NCBI RefSeq assembly: GCF_000372725.1
Contig: NW_005201176.1
Location: 2,358-44,857, forward strand
DNA: 42,500 nt
From: Emiliania huxleyi CCMP1516
Lineage: Eukaryota; Haptophyta; Isochrysidales; Noelaerhabdaceae
Direction of reading: 5' to 3'
The translations under genes and the position numbers were made by a program. The notes below the pieces were generated by a model, which saw nothing but the letters and a program-made list of their open reading frames with translations, did no database searches and had not been told where the DNA came from. Of the stretch, positions 31,711 to 42,500 are shown piece after piece (position 1 is the stretch's first letter; each line of letters begins with the position of its first letter).

Positions 31711-34700
31711 TCAGGGAGCGTCGATGCAGTCCGGCTCGGAGTATCCATTGAAGAAAAAAGTACGGCCGTAGAATCCGTCTGCTGAGGGGCCAACCTTGAA
31801 GGTGAACTCGAAGCCCTCGCTCGCAACGAAGCTGAAACAGGCGAACTTTGGCACCGTCCAACGGAATGGCTACATCAGAGGGGGCGGGGGGGGGGGGGTC
31901 AGGGTGCGATTCGAATGCTCGGAGGTGTTCGCAGAGAGTGGCAAGAAGCAAGACGGCGAACCTGGCCCCGCAGCCTCTCCGGGTCTTCGATATCTGGGTA
32001 CACGCCAGTTGCTGGCTCGGATGAGCCGCCTGCGCAGGTAGTCACGTCCTGGACGCCGATCGGGGGGCGGTTCTGCTTGTCGGATGCGGGGGATAGCCCG
32101 TTGTCTGGGCACCGGTCGTACATCGTGCAGTCAGCCATCAAGATATCGTGTATATTCTTGGGGTTATCTTGCCCCGTGCCCATCATCAAGGCCTTGACCT
32201 CGACGCAGGTTTGGTTGCCGGTGCCGGTGTTTGTGAACTGTAGGTACTCGTCGGTGCCAATGTTAGGACACAGCCCCCGTTCAATCCCGCGCAGCGACTT
32301 GCCGTGAGTGAACCAGTCGGTGACATTGCAGGCGCGCAGCTCCTCTTGCAGCGTGTCATTCACGCCATTGTCAAAGTCAAAGATGCAGACGTGGCCCTCT
32401 GCAGGTCTATGGTCCCCACCCACTCCGTCGAGGGGCTGGGGGTCGTTCGTGCCCGGCCTAAGTTGGAGAGCGGGCCTGGCGGTGAAGGCACATGTCTGGC
32501 AGCGGTTTGCAACTCTCAATGCTGCATCTAAGGTCGCCTAGCCTGTACGCGCGTAGCGCAAACATCGTTTGGGTATTTGCAGCCATGCTGACGCTCGCCA
32601 ACTCGGAGCTCTGTGGCGGGTAGGGGGTGGGGGGGGGAGGGGGGGTGGTGGGAGGTCGTATGGTGGGATGAAGCAATGGGAATGTGTCTATGCGCCTCAG
32701 GGTTGACGCGACCGTTGTCCTGCGATGTCCACGGCTTGTAACTAGACGTATTTGTCAGAGCGACGTCGAAGGGAACGCCGTTAGATCCTTCGACTGTGCC
32801 GTCAAAGAAGAGGCCGGCACCCTCGAAACGGATCTCGGGCAGCGGTGGTCCCCCATATGGACCCTGGGATAAGCCATCGCCGACACACATGCAGCCGCAA
32901 CCGCAAGGGGCTTCCTGCAGTGCGTCGGGACAGTGCCGACCCACATTCGAGTGCGGCCCGACAGTGCACGTGACGTCATCGCCAGGGTAGAAGCCGAGAT
33001 TGTTATAGCTCACGTTGGAGCTGCCAAAGGTGATGAGCATACCAAAGGGTATCTTACCCTCCTCGCAGTAAGAAGAGGTTGGGACCGGCGGCGGAGACAG
33101 CGGTGGCGAGGAGGGGGGCGGCGGCGATGGCGCAACCGTCTCGCAAAAGCGAAAAGTAATGGCACCGTCGTTTAGACATCGCCCATCATCCGTCATCTCG
33201 CAACGATCGCAGCCTTGCGCAGATGAGCAGGGGGCGTAACCGGGTGCGCCCACCACATCGACAGGTCCGAGCTCAAGATAGTAGCTGTGGCAGACACTGG
33301 CATCGGCGGGTGGGGCGGTCTGCTGGTAGCACCACTGCTCATTATCTGCGCCTGCGAAACCAAGCAGCCGGGTCATGTTTGCCATATCGGAGGATGGCAT
33401 ACAAGGAGGTGGGCTCGGTGGCGGTGATGAGGGCGGTGGCGGCAGAGGCGGCAGCAGAGGCGGGGAGGCGGGCGGCAAGCAGCCGGACACCGCTGTGCCG
33501 CTGCACTTGCTGCTGCCGTCCTTTGGCCCCCAGCACAGCCGGACCACGCCAGCCGCCTCGTCCTTCCAGGAGAAGTAGGACGAGCAGCTGCTGGCGTCCG
33601 CCTTGCTGCAGCCGGTGTCCATCAAGGTCCGCCCAACCATGTCGCCGCAGCTGGGCGGCGAGGAGGGCGGCGGCATAAGAGGCTGCGGCGACGGCGGCGG
33701 TGAGGACGGCGGTGGGGCCGATGGCGGCGGGCTGGCCGGAGGCGGCGACACGGGCGGTGGCGGCAGAGGCGGCAACAGCGGCGGGGAGGCGGGCGGCAAG
33801 CAGCCATAAGCGAGCGACCTCGTGCACTGGCTGCTGCCGTCCTCCGGGCCTCGGCACAGCCGGACCACGCCAGCCGCCTCGTCCTTCCAGGAGAAGTAGG
33901 ACGAGCAGCTGCTGGCGTCCGCCTTGCTGCAGGAGGTGTCAATCAAGGTCCGCCCAACCGTGTCGCCGCAGCTGGGCGGCGAGGAGGGCGGCGGCATAAG
34001 AGGCTGCGGCGACGGCGGCGGTGAGGACGGCGGTGGGGCCGATGGCGGCGGGCTGGCCGGAGGCGGCGACACGGGCGGTGGCGGCAGAGGCGGCAACAGC
34101 GGCGGGGAGGCGGGCGGCAAGCAGCCATAAGCGAGCGACCTGGTGCACTGGCTGCTGCCGTCCTTTGGCCCCCAGCACAGCCGGACCACGCCAGCCGCCT
34201 CGTCCTTCCAGGAGAAGTAGGACGAGCAGCTGCTGGCGTCCGCCTTGCTGCAGCCGGTGTCAATCAAGGTCCGCCCAACCGTGTCGCCGCAGCTGGGCGG
34301 CGAGGAGGGCGGCGGCGTGAGAGGCTGCGGTGACGGCGGCGGTGAGGACGGCGGTGGGGCCGTTGGCGGCGGGCCGGCTGGAGGCGGCGACACTGGCGGT
34401 GGCGGCAGAGGCGGCAGCAGAGGCGGGGAGGCGGGCGGCAAGCAGCCATAAGCGAGCGACCTGGTGCACTGGCTGCTGCCGTCCTCTGGGCCTCGGCACA
34501 GCCGGACCACGCCAGCCGCCTCGTCCTTCCAGGAGAAGTAGGACGAGCAGCTGCTGGCGTCCGCCTTGCTGCAGCCGGTGTCAATCAAGGTCCGCCCAAC
34601 CGTGTCGCCGCAGCTGGGCGGCGAGGAGGGCGGCGGCGTGAGAGGCTGCGGCGACGGCGGCGGTGAGGACGGCGGTGGGGCCGTTGGCGGCGGGCCGGCT

Positions 34701-35862
34701 GGAGGCGGCGACACTGGCGGTGGCGGCAGAGGCGGCAGCAGAGGCGGGGAGGCGGGCGGCAAGCAGCCATAAGCGAGCGACCTGGTGCACTGGCTGCTGC
34801 CGTCATTTGGCCCCCAGCACAGCCGGACCACGCCAGCCGCCTCGTCCTTCCAGGAGAAGTAGGACGAGCAGCTGCTGGCGTCCGCCTTGCTGCAGCCGGT
34901 GTCAATCAAGGTCCGCCCAACCGTGTCGCCGCAGCTGGGCGGCGAGGAGGGCGGCGGCGTGAGAGGCTGCGGCGACGGCGGCGGCGAGGACGGCGGTGGG
35001 GCCGTTGGCGGCGGGCCGGCTGGAGGCGGCGACACTGGCGGTGGCGGCAGAGGCGGCAGCAGAGGCGGGGAGGCGGGCGGCAAGCAGCCATAAGCGAGCG
35101 ACCTGGTGCACTGGCTGCTGCCGTCCTCCGGGCCTCGGCACAGCCGGACCACGCCAGCCGCCTCGTCCTTCCAGGAGAAGTAGGACGAGCAGCTGCTGGC
35201 GTCCGCCTTGCTGCAGCCGGTGTCAATCAAGGTCCGCCCAACCGTGTCGCCGCAGCTGGGCGGCGAGGAGGGCGGCGGCATGAGAGGCTGCGGCGACGGC
35301 GGCGGTGAGGACGGCGGTGGGGCCGATGGCGGCGGGCCGGCTGGAGGCGGCGACACGGGCGGTGGCGGCAGCGGCGGCAACAAAGGCGGCAACAAAGGCG
35401 GTGAGGGCGGCGGCGGCGAGGGCGGCGGCGGTGAGGGCGGCGGCGGCGAGGGCGGCGGCGGCGAAGGCGGCGGCGGTGAGGGCGGTGGGTACGGCGGATA
35501 TGGGGGCGATGGCGGCGCTGACGGCGGACTCGGCGACGCAGGCGGCGAGGGAGGCGAGGGTGGCGGTGGGGACGGCGGAGGAGGTGAGGGCGGCGGCGAG
35601 GGCGGCGGTGGCGAAGGCGGCGGCGGAGATGGTGGAGGCGGCGAGGGCGGCGGCGGCGAGGGCGGTGGTGAGGGCGGCGGCGGCGAGGGAGGAGGCGGCG
35701 AGGGAGGCGGGCTCGGCGGCGGCGGTAAGGGAGGCGGTGGCGACGGAGGTGGCGGTGAGGGCGGGGGCGGCGACGGCGGCGGCGAGGGCGGCGGTGGTGA
35801 GGGCCGTGGCGGGGGCGATGGGGGTGATGGCGGGGGTGATGGGGGCGGCGGCGACTCCATCT

Positions 35863-35894
<32 letters not shown>

Positions 35895-38143
35895 TCTGTG
35901 TTTGGGTCACTGGACGGGTTGACGCAGTTGACGTGGCAGCAGCCTTTTGGCCAACTTAGTGGATGCAGTGTTGTCTGAGCCATGCACGTCTCAGGCTCTC
36001 CAGTCTCTTCGTTTGCATAGAACTCTGCCTTGCATTCCTTGCACTCCGTGTGTAGATCCGGGTTGTCGGCAAATTCCCCGCACTGAATCTCCAAAAGATT
36101 CACGCAAGGTGTTTTTTTATTGTGGTTGTTGCCGCCGTTGGGGTCGTCGTCGTCGTCATCGATATCTGGAACAGGATAACTCCATGGAATACGCGGCGGT
36201 CTTGGTGTGCTAGGTGGTGGGGGTACCCGCCACCATGGCGGTGGAGACGGACGACTGGCTCCTGGGCTTGTCGGTGGGGCTGACGGTGAAGCGGGGCTGT
36301 GAGGAGGCCGAGGCGGCTGAGGAGCAAGCAAGTCATCATTGCAGCACCAGACACAACCATCACACCCAATCTCGCGTAGCGTGGCACAATTCATGACCAT
36401 ACATGCCGTTGGACAAGGTAGAGAGCTTTGCCAGTCGAGGTCACACACGTATGTAAGTTCGGCGCGAAAGGTGTGCGACATGTTTGCGCAAGCCGAAGGG
36501 TCCATAAGCTGGTGCATGCATGTCTCGTTATGGGCTTGAACCAAGGCATTGCGTAGTGACTCATCATGGCAGAGCTGTCTGCTCTCGTTCGCCTCTGTTA
36601 GGAGCTGGGCCACAACCGCGTCGACGCTGGCAGCGATGACCATGCTCATGTTGCACGTGCCATTCGTCGGTGCAGACGGGGTTGGAGTGGCCGGTGACGG
36701 TGCGCTTGGAGGCGGTGATGGCGGCGGCGGCGGCGAGGAGGGCGGCAAGCAGCCATAAGCGAGCGACCTGGTGCACTGGCTGCTGCCGTCCTTTGGCCCC
36801 CAGCACAGCCGGACCACGCCAGCCGTCTCGTCCTTCCAGGAGAAGTAGGACGAGCAGCTGCTGGCGTCCGCCTTGCTGCAGCCGGTGTCAATCAAGGTCC
36901 GCCCAACCGTGTCGCCGCAGCTGGGCGGCGAGGAGGGCGGCGGCATGAGAGGCTGCGGCGACGGCGGCGGTGAGGACGGCGGTGGGGCCGATGGCGGCGG
37001 GCCGGCCGGAGGCGGCGACACGGGCGGTGGCGGCAGAGGCGGCAACAGCGGCGGGGAGGCGGGCGGCAAGCAGCCATAAGCGAGCGACCTGGTGCACTGG
37101 CTGCTGCCGTCCTTGGGCCCCCAGCACAGCCGGACCACGCCAGCCGCCTCGTCCTTCCAGGAGAAGTAGGACGAGCAGCTGCTGGCGTCCGCCTTGCTGC
37201 AGCCGGTGTCAATCAAGGTCCGCCCAACCGTGTCGCTGCAGCTGGGCGGCGAGGATGGCGGCGGCGAGGGCGGAGAAGGCAGCGAGGGTGGCGGCGGCGG
37301 GTTGGGGAGGGGCACCACCGCGAGCGAGTTGGAGGTCATGCCCGCAACAAAGGCAAGGTTGCGCACCGTATCGAACGCGACGCCACGTGCAAAATCCATG
37401 TACGTCGTGTCGCTGACGCCACATCGCACGGAAGGGTTGGCTGGGTCTGCAACGGACACCACCGCGAGCGAATTGGAGGACAGTCCGGTCACGTAGACAA
37501 GCTCGCGCACCTCGTCGTACGCAACGCTGTGTGCAGAGTCCATAAACTGCATGTCGACGACGCCGCCAACGACGGCTGGGTTGGTCGGGTCGGAGACGTT
37601 CACCACCGCGAGCGAATCGGAGAGATAGCAGCTCACGTAGACAAGCTTGCGCGCCTGATCGTACGCTACGCCGTATGCTCCGTCCAAGGCCTGCGCGTCG
37701 CTAACGCCGCCAACGACGGCTGGGTTCGTCGGGTCGGAGACGGACACCACCGCGAGCGAGTTGGAGCCATAGCCGCCCACATAGACAAGCTCGCGCACCT
37801 CATCGTACGCCACAAGCCTCCCCTGTTGCATATATGTCGTGTTGCTGACGCCGCCAACGACGGCTGGGTTGGTCGGGTCGGAGACGTTCACCACCGCGAG
37901 CGAGTTGGAGTAACTGACACATACGTAGACAAGCTTGCGCGCCTCGTCGTACGCTACGCCAACTGGTCCGTCCAAGGACTGCGCGTCGCTAACGCCGCCA
38001 ACGACGGCTGGATTCGTCGGGTCGGAGACGGACACCACCGCGAGCGAGTCGGAGAGAGAGAGAGAGAGAGAGGAGAGAGGAGAGGGTGAGGGAGTGTGCA
38101 CACGTGAGGAGTGGGGAGGGTGTCTGTGGTGGGCTGTAGTCAT
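31711..38143 (-). CDS. giant secreted/wall-type protein: LVIVD propeller + Cys-rich repeats + Pro-rich linkers
   Basis: The main exon is a 5.6-kb open frame (38143 to about 32705). The N-terminal part has five LVIVD-type repeats of about 48 residues (SLAVVSVSDPTNPAVVGGV.. then an R/K-LVYV strand), a probable beta-propeller. Two Cys modules follow (six Cys in 57 residues: CGDTVGRTLIDTGC...CTRSLAYGC). A second Cys-rich region with acidic runs, a 160-residue PPPSPP tract and six more Cys modules in a 321-bp array come next, then a diverged Cys module. The C-terminal ectodomain (CEEGKIPFGM..., FEGAGLFFDGTVEG) continues in smaller exons at about 32650-32500 and 32420-31990, and in a last exon ending at 31711 (FSFVASEGFEFTFKVG...). 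The first exon may lie at 38626-38340, where a frame with a strong hydrophobic core (LSLLLLLVVVVLLLVQML) starts. The PPSPP linkers recall hydroxyproline-rich algal wall proteins. Exon joins at both ends are provisional. Confidence 0.65.
33460..35380 (-). repeat. six-copy 321-bp tandem repeat array
   Basis: Exact 321-bp period (107 codons: 57-residue Cys module plus 50-residue Pro-rich linker). Units alternate between a CRGPEDGSSQ form and a CWGP(K/N)DGSSQ form, so the array was probably amplified as 642-bp dimers. Confidence 0.9.
35390..35870 (-). repeat. poly-PPPSPP coding tract
   Basis: About 160 codons of PPPSPP/PPSPPP on the minus strand, ending in a run of GAC/GAT (Asp) codons at 35856-35885. 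The + strand reading (poly-Gly/Ala) is a shadow. Confidence 0.9.
36740..37260 (-). repeat. two further copies of the 321-bp unit
   Basis: Same Cys module and linker as at 33.5-35.4 kb, separated from that array by the acidic and poly-Pro region. Both have the CWGPKDGSSQ form. Confidence 0.88.
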
Positions 38144-38933
38144 ACTACGTGGTTACAGCCACGCGCCCCTCAGGAGCTAAGGTAGAGTGGAGCGTCCCAG
38201 ACGCCTCGGTGCCTCCCACCGGGTGAGACCATCCGGGTCTATCTGCCGCGCCCTCCGGGCTGAGTGGTCCCCGCGATGGCCCACGGTCCTCCGTCGCCTG
38301 GTTGAACCCCCTGCCTCCCGGTCGACCCCCAGTCCTTGTACTCGACCATTAAATAAACTCAAAGGTCCACCACAGCCACCAGCCTCCACCTCCACCGTCG
38401 AGCCGCGATCGCTGCCGCCCGCGACGCCGCCCGCCGCGTCAGATGCCCGCGACGCGCGCGTCGACTCGAGTCGGAGAGCCGCGCCGCACCAGCAGCAGGC
38501 CAGCATCTGCACCAGCAGCAGCACCACCACCACCAGCAGCAGCAGCAGAGAGAGGCGCCAATTTTGAGATATCCCGAGACAGCCCGGAGATGGCCCCGCG
38601 TTGTAGCCCCGGTGCCGGCGCCTCACATCTCAGCCTCGTACGAGGGGCCGGTTCCGCCGCGCAGTCGAGCAGCAGGAGCTCGGGCAGAACTTTGTCGACA
38701 GACAGGTTGAGCAAATTTTCGCCGAAGAAGCGGCACCGGCTGCACGCCGGGATGAACCCGGACCGATCCCATTGTTCACAACCGCCGCGGCGAGCCGCCG
38801 CGGGCCCACAGAAGGGCTGGGAGCAGCGGCACTAGACCGCGCCGCCAGCGGGGCGAGAGCACCAGCCGACAACCTGCCGACATGGCAGTTGCGATGGCGC
38901 TTTCACACACACACATCCTCACTCTAGTCGCGC

Positions 38934-38947
38934 GCAAAATTCTTTTC
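38934..38947 (+). promoter_or_regulatory. GCAAAATTCTTTTC box before exostosin gene
   Basis: Ends 17 bp before the ATG at 38965; same orientation relative to the gene as the boxes upstream of the 5.8-kb secreted gene. Confidence 0.35.
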
Positions 38948-38964
38948 TCAACGGCGCCTGTCCC

Positions 38965-41152
38965 ATGCCGCCGATCCACATCAAATCTCCTTTGTCGATG
39001 CCGCCGCTGCTCCACATCCTGCAGAACGTCAGTCATCCCGGCGCGCTCGAGCCTCTCCGCCGCTTCTACGACGGCCCGGCAAGCTCGTTCCGCGTCTTTA
39101 TCGACGACGCTTGCGGCGCGCCCGGCCCCGACTGGCGGCGCACGTGGGCGAGCCCGCGGCAGTGGGGCCTGACCGGCGAGAAGAACTGGGCGACTAAGTA
39201 CGCAGCAGCGGGCTTCCTCCCGCGCATGGTCGAGCAGAGCCCCTTTGTCACGCCCGACTGGCGTGCCGCCAGTGCCTCGCTCGTCGTGCTCTTTGCGCGC
39301 AGCTACGCCGGCGGGCCTGCCCTGATGCAGCAGCAGTGCCTGCAGCGGCTGCGGCAGAGGAGCGCCGCGTGGCGCGCGACCAACGGCTCGCGCCACTTCT
39401 TCATCTTCACCGACTCGCGCGGCCCGCGCTGCCTCGACGGCTGCCCAAAAAGCACGCCAAACAGCCTGGTTGAGTCTCCGGCTCGCCCTCTCGCCCCATA
39501 TAGGCCCGTGCTGCCTCGACGGCAAGTACAAGGACGTCGGCTTCCTCAACCACCACGTCATCGGACCACACGGCGAGCCGCGCCACTGTGTTTAGCCGAG
39601 ATGTAGCCACGAATGCAGCCGAGATGTGCGGAGACGTAAGCCGAGCTGTAGTTTAGCAGAGAGCACTCTCTCATCGGACCAGGGCTATATATTAGCTGCC
39701 TCGGCTATAGCTCGGCTATAGCTCGAGCTATAGCTCGGCTACGTCTCCCGGCTGCAGGAGAGCCGCCGCTGCCATCGCCAGATGACGTCGCTGCGGGAGA
39801 GAGGGGCGCCGGCAGATGGTTCTTCCGGCGCGGTCGAGGGCCAAAGCTCAGATGCTTCGACGACGCCAAGGACGTCAACATTCCGACGCCGAACATTCAC
39901 TTTCCGCGCTCGCCATTCGCCCCGCCTCTCCGGGCGCTGCCGACCGGCGCCGCCGCGACGGCCGCCGGCCGCACGCTGCTCATGTTTTACGCGGGCTGGA
40001 ACTATGACGTGCGCATGAAGCTGGTGCGGATGTACGGGCGCGACAGCGAAGTTCACGTGCGAAAGGAGGTGCCGCCCTCCGAGTACGTCGACCGCATGCT
40101 CTCGGCCAAGTTCTGCCCGGTGTGCGGCGGTTTCTCGCAGTGGACTCCCCGGCTGGCAGAGGCGATCTACTACGAGTGCGTCCCCGTCATCCTCTCGCCG
40201 CACATGCTGCCCCCGTGGTCGGAAATCCTCGACTGGTCCACCTTTGCCGTGCGCCTCGACCCCACCGCCGCCACACTGAAGGGCCTCAAGGCCCATCTCG
40301 CGAGCCTCGACCACGCGTCCCTCTTCCGCAACGTCCGCGCCGCCAAGCACGCGCTCACCTACCAACTCGACGGCTACACGGGCGCCGACCTGCTGCCGCT
40401 GCTGCCGTGCGAGACGCACAAGCGAGCGGCGGTGACATCATGGTGTGCCATCATCAGGCGCCGACCTGCTGCCGCTGCTGCTGTACGAGATGCACAAGCG
40501 AGCGGCGGTGTCCATACCGCCGCCGAGGGCGGTGCGCGAGCTCTCCAACAGCGTCGAGGCGGCGCGAGACTACGACGCCGGCGTTCCCAACGTGCCCTCG
40601 CAGAAGGCCCATGCGGTGAACGCCACGTCTTCGCTCCAGTTCGGGCGGGAGGCGCGGCGCTGCTCGACGTCCGCAGAAGAGATGAAGAGCGGAGTGCGCG
40701 CGCGACAGAGGACACGCGTGCCAGCAGGCGTGGCGCTGCTCGACGTCGGACGGCTACATGTGCTCCTGCAGCAAGGAGAGGGCCAGGACGGCCGGCGTAC
40801 GGCCAGGTGGTGCTGGCACCCCACCGCCTATTGCGCCCCTGGGCTGTCTCCTGTCCTCCCCGTTGGCGCGGGGTGCCAAAGGCACCGGCACACAGCGGCT
40901 CGTGTCTAGCCCCCTGCCCCCCTGCCCCCACCACGTCCATGTCCATGGTGTGTGTGGAGAAGTGCACCCCAGCCCAGACCCGACCTCGCACTTGCCCGAC
41001 CTCGCCGCGCAGGCACCGGCGGCGGAGCCGCACCGGAGTCCGCTTTCGCGGCGGGCTCGAGCCCGGTTCCGACCCCGCACCCCGCCGGCCCGCTCGCGGA
41101 GGAGGCGTGGAGCGAGACGGGCCACGGGCACGAGCTTCACCATTCGACGTGA
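38965..41152 (+). CDS. exostosin-family (GT47) glycosyltransferase, six exons
   Basis: Exons 38965-39421, 39504-39589, 39847-40381, 40458-40651, 40728-40806 and 41013-41152 join in one frame to 496 residues. Introns 1, 3 and 4 are 82, 76 and 76 nt, GC-AG, each with a direct repeat across it; introns 2 and 5 are GT-AG. N-terminal half: FRVFIDDACG, NWATKYAAAGFLP, SRHFFIFTDSRG, CFDDAKDVNIPTPN, matching the exostosin DVxIP block. C-terminal half: LLMFYAGWNYDVRMKL, YVDRMLSAKFCPVCGGFSQWTPRLAEAIYYECVPVI, ILDWSTFAVRL, the donor-site-side signature of the family. GT47 enzymes add sugars to cell-surface polysaccharides in the Golgi. No N-terminal anchor is seen, so a further upstream exon or a soluble enzyme is possible. 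Confidence 0.85.
39422..39503 (+). repeat. exostosin intron 1 (82 nt, GC-AG) with 20-bp direct repeat
   Basis: GGCCC.CGCTGCCTCGACGG-type sequence at 39421 and again at 39503, one mismatch in 21. Only splicing restores the frame (82 is not a multiple of 3). Confidence 0.75.
39590..39846 (+). repeat. exostosin intron 2 with CTCGGCTATAG repeats
   Basis: 257-nt intron holding tandem AGCCGAGATG and, further on, CTCGGCTATAGCTCGAGCTA palindromic repeats (39705-39745). A related GAGCTGTAGCC repeat occurs at about 31497. Confidence 0.6.
40382..40457 (+). repeat. exostosin intron 3 (76 nt, GC-AG) with ~50-bp direct repeat
   Basis: GGCGCCGACCTGCTGCCGCT and the following about 30 bases occur at 40381 and again at 40457 with a few mismatches. 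The intron is thus one 76-bp tandem duplicate of coding sequence. Confidence 0.75.
40652..40727 (+). repeat. exostosin intron 4 (76 nt, GC-AG) with 20-bp direct repeat
   Basis: GGCG.GGCGCTGCTCGACGTC at 40651 and 40727. Splicing gives FGREAWRCSTSDGYMCSCSK; without it the frame becomes Arg/Ala noise. Confidence 0.7.
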
Positions 41153-41807
41153 ATGAGGGGTCGTGCATGTTCTGAGCTCGCAGGTGCGGTGGGGCGGCGC
41201 GGGGCGGGTGGCACGCGAGCCCCGTCCTCATACAGTTAGGGAGGACATGCACAAGGACAAGGACCACTGACGGCTGATAGCGAGTTGAAGCTAGGACCCT
41301 CACTCACACCAAGATCGTGCATGCACAACATGTACATGTACATGTCCCTCACTCCCATCTCGTCTCAGAGTCTGACCGTCTTATTTGTTCATGTGATTGC
41401 GAGTTTCGCAGGTGGAGCGGCACGAGCGGCACGAGCGCGCCAGTTTGCGCGCCGCAGCGTACAGGCATGCCGGCGCGGCCGAACCGCTCGGCGAGTGGTA
41501 CTAACACGACTCGAGAGCGCCGCTGTACGAGAGCGCCTCTGGTGCACACCACCGCCGGTGTGCGGAAACAGGTACTCTCGCGCCACGGGCCGCCGCCCCC
41601 TCCCGGCTCCAAAGCCTAGAAGCGGAATACGTGTTCATGTCATCCCAACCAGCACTCGAGAGAACACGTGCTCAACTGTGCTCGCACCCCTCGGTGCTCT
41701 GACTGCGCACACTGCACAAGACCGTCTTCCCGCCCTCACTCGGCGTATTCGCAACGTAGGCGCCAAAGACGTCTCGCTCGAGCCGTCCCGCGCGTGTCGT
41801 CGAAAAG
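41153..41807. other. intergenic, no gene seen
   Basis: 3' flank of the exostosin gene and 5' flank of the next + strand ORF. Contains an ACATGTACATGTACATG stretch at about 41328 and a GCACAC..GTGTGC short palindrome near 41540. Confidence 0.35.
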
Positions 41808-42500
41808 ATGACTGTCGATCCAATCATCGAGGGGGGGGGCGCGAGCGCCGGCGCCGGCGGCGGCGGCGGCGGAGGCGGCGGCGGCGGCGGCGGCGGCGGC
41901 GGAGGCGGCGGAGGCGGCGGAAGCGGAGGCGGTGGAGGCGGCGGCGACAGCCCTTCGGGCGGCTGCCCCCAGGAGGCAGTCCAGACTTAATTAACAATAG
42001 GCAACCATTCATTGCTCGGAGTTAACAAGTAGTCGTGGGCAGCCTTAGTTCCAACGATCCGACCCCTGTTTCACATAGACGCACAACCCCGGGCCCTGTT
42101 TCACGCCCAAGCGACTCTAGCGACAGTAGTTAAGCTCGTGCGGCTGCCCCGAGGAGGCACACCACACCACACCTCGGAGCACTTGGAGAGTGCGGTCATT
42201 CGCCCCTCAGTCCCGGATCACCGGGCCTCTTTGAATGCCGTGCCAGCTCCTGTCTTCTAGACGTGGAGCCGCGAGGGGCTAGCCCTGGCCCTTGCCCCAC
42301 CACCTCGTGTGTGTGGAGACGTCTACACCTGACCTGACCTGACCTGACCTTAGGCAAACCTCGAGGAGCCGCAGCAGCTCGACGCGATGCTGGCGGCACG
42401 CGCGTCGGCGCGCAAGGACGTGGTGAGCCGCAGTACAGTAGTAAGCAACACCGATCACCGACGCCAGGCCACTGAGCGGCGCGAAAGAGGTGTGAGCCCA
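41808..42500 (+). CDS. start of a + strand gene with poly-Gly leader (partial)
   Basis: ATG at 41808 in good context (GAAAAGATGA); MTVDPIIEGGGASAG is followed by about 30 Gly codons (41850-41945) and SPSGGCPQEAVQT, stop at 41990. GGCTGCCCC.AGGAGGCA is repeated at about 42140, hinting at an intron in between. A later block, 42354-42421 (acceptor CCTTAG, donor GTGAGC), encodes ANLEEPQQLDAMLAARASARKDV and lies right after the second copy of the dispersed intron element. The gene runs off the window; no family recognised. Confidence 0.35.
42212..42353 (+). repeat. dispersed intronic element, copy 2
   Basis: TTGAATGCCGTG, GTCTTCTAGACGTGGAGCCG, CCCTGGCCCTTGCCCCACCA and CTCGTGTGTGTGG parallel 15930-16030. 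Followed by a CTGACCTGACCTGACCTGAC run and a CCTTAG acceptor. Confidence 0.7.

Noticed and set aside
33460..35380. CRISPR array
   Set aside because: The 321-bp repeats are coding, contiguous and without unique spacers; the organism looks eukaryotic.
35227..35978. Long + and - strand frames rich in Gly, Arg or Ala across 33-37 kb
   Set aside because: Shadows of the repetitive PPPSPP/Cys-module coding frame; they repeat with the same 321-bp period and have no independent features.

Overview
The window looks like nuclear DNA of a GC-rich, intron-containing unicellular alga. The best guess is a haptophyte of the Emiliania/Chrysochromulina type, with a pelagophyte as the alternative. Four observations point this way. 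Genes on both strands are split by short introns, many of which start with GC rather than GT. Two proteins (12.5 kb and 30.1 kb) carry an ER-type signal followed by a basic stretch, as expected for import into a secondary red plastid. There is a very large secreted protein rich in PPPSPP linkers. Dinucleotide runs of (GT)n/(AC)n and poly-Pro/poly-Gly tracts are common. The taxon is inferred from these traits; no marker gene settles it.

Layout. 0-5 kb: an SPX-RING ubiquitin ligase (+), a small SAP-like ORF (-) and a fragmentary multi-pass membrane gene (+). 5-9 kb: a short secreted Cys-rich protein (-) and a 574-residue multi-pass membrane protein rebuilt from four exons (-). 9-12 kb: an F-box-like/kelch protein (+) and a low-complexity acidic ORF (+). 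12.5-16.6 kb: a nine-exon plastid-type ClpB relative with a Clp N-domain and one AAA module fused to a long coiled coil (+). 17-20.5 kb: an ArfGAP-C2 protein (-), a GT microsatellite, a perfect 54-bp palindrome and a 555-bp inverted-repeat element. 20.6-24.5 kb: an ankyrin/coiled-coil/RING protein (+) and an Orai-like four-TM protein (+). 25-29.2 kb: a decayed retroelement-like fragment, an AGC-type protein kinase (+) and a two-exon SEH1 nucleoporin (+). 29.5-31 kb: a bL9-like organellar ribosomal protein (-) and a 428-bp fold-back transposon-like element. 31.7-38.6 kb: a giant secreted/wall-type protein with LVIVD propeller repeats and eight Cys-rich repeats (-). 39-41.2 kb: a six-exon exostosin-family (GT47) glycosyltransferase (+). 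41.8 kb to the end: the start of a further + strand gene with a poly-Gly leader.

The genes are individual eukaryotic transcription units, not operons. The most interesting signal is in the introns. Many are 68-160 nt long, have GC-AG ends, and carry a direct repeat of the flanking exon at both ends. One intron is exactly two tandem 68-bp units built partly from exon sequence. This is what intron birth by tandem duplication or by introner insertion would leave behind. One longer intron element occurs at both 15.9 kb and 42.2 kb. An AT-rich box (AAAAGAATT or its complement) recurs just upstream of many of the start codons.

All gene models here are read by eye from sequence; splice sites are inferred from frame continuity and GT/GC-AG ends and have not been checked against transcripts.
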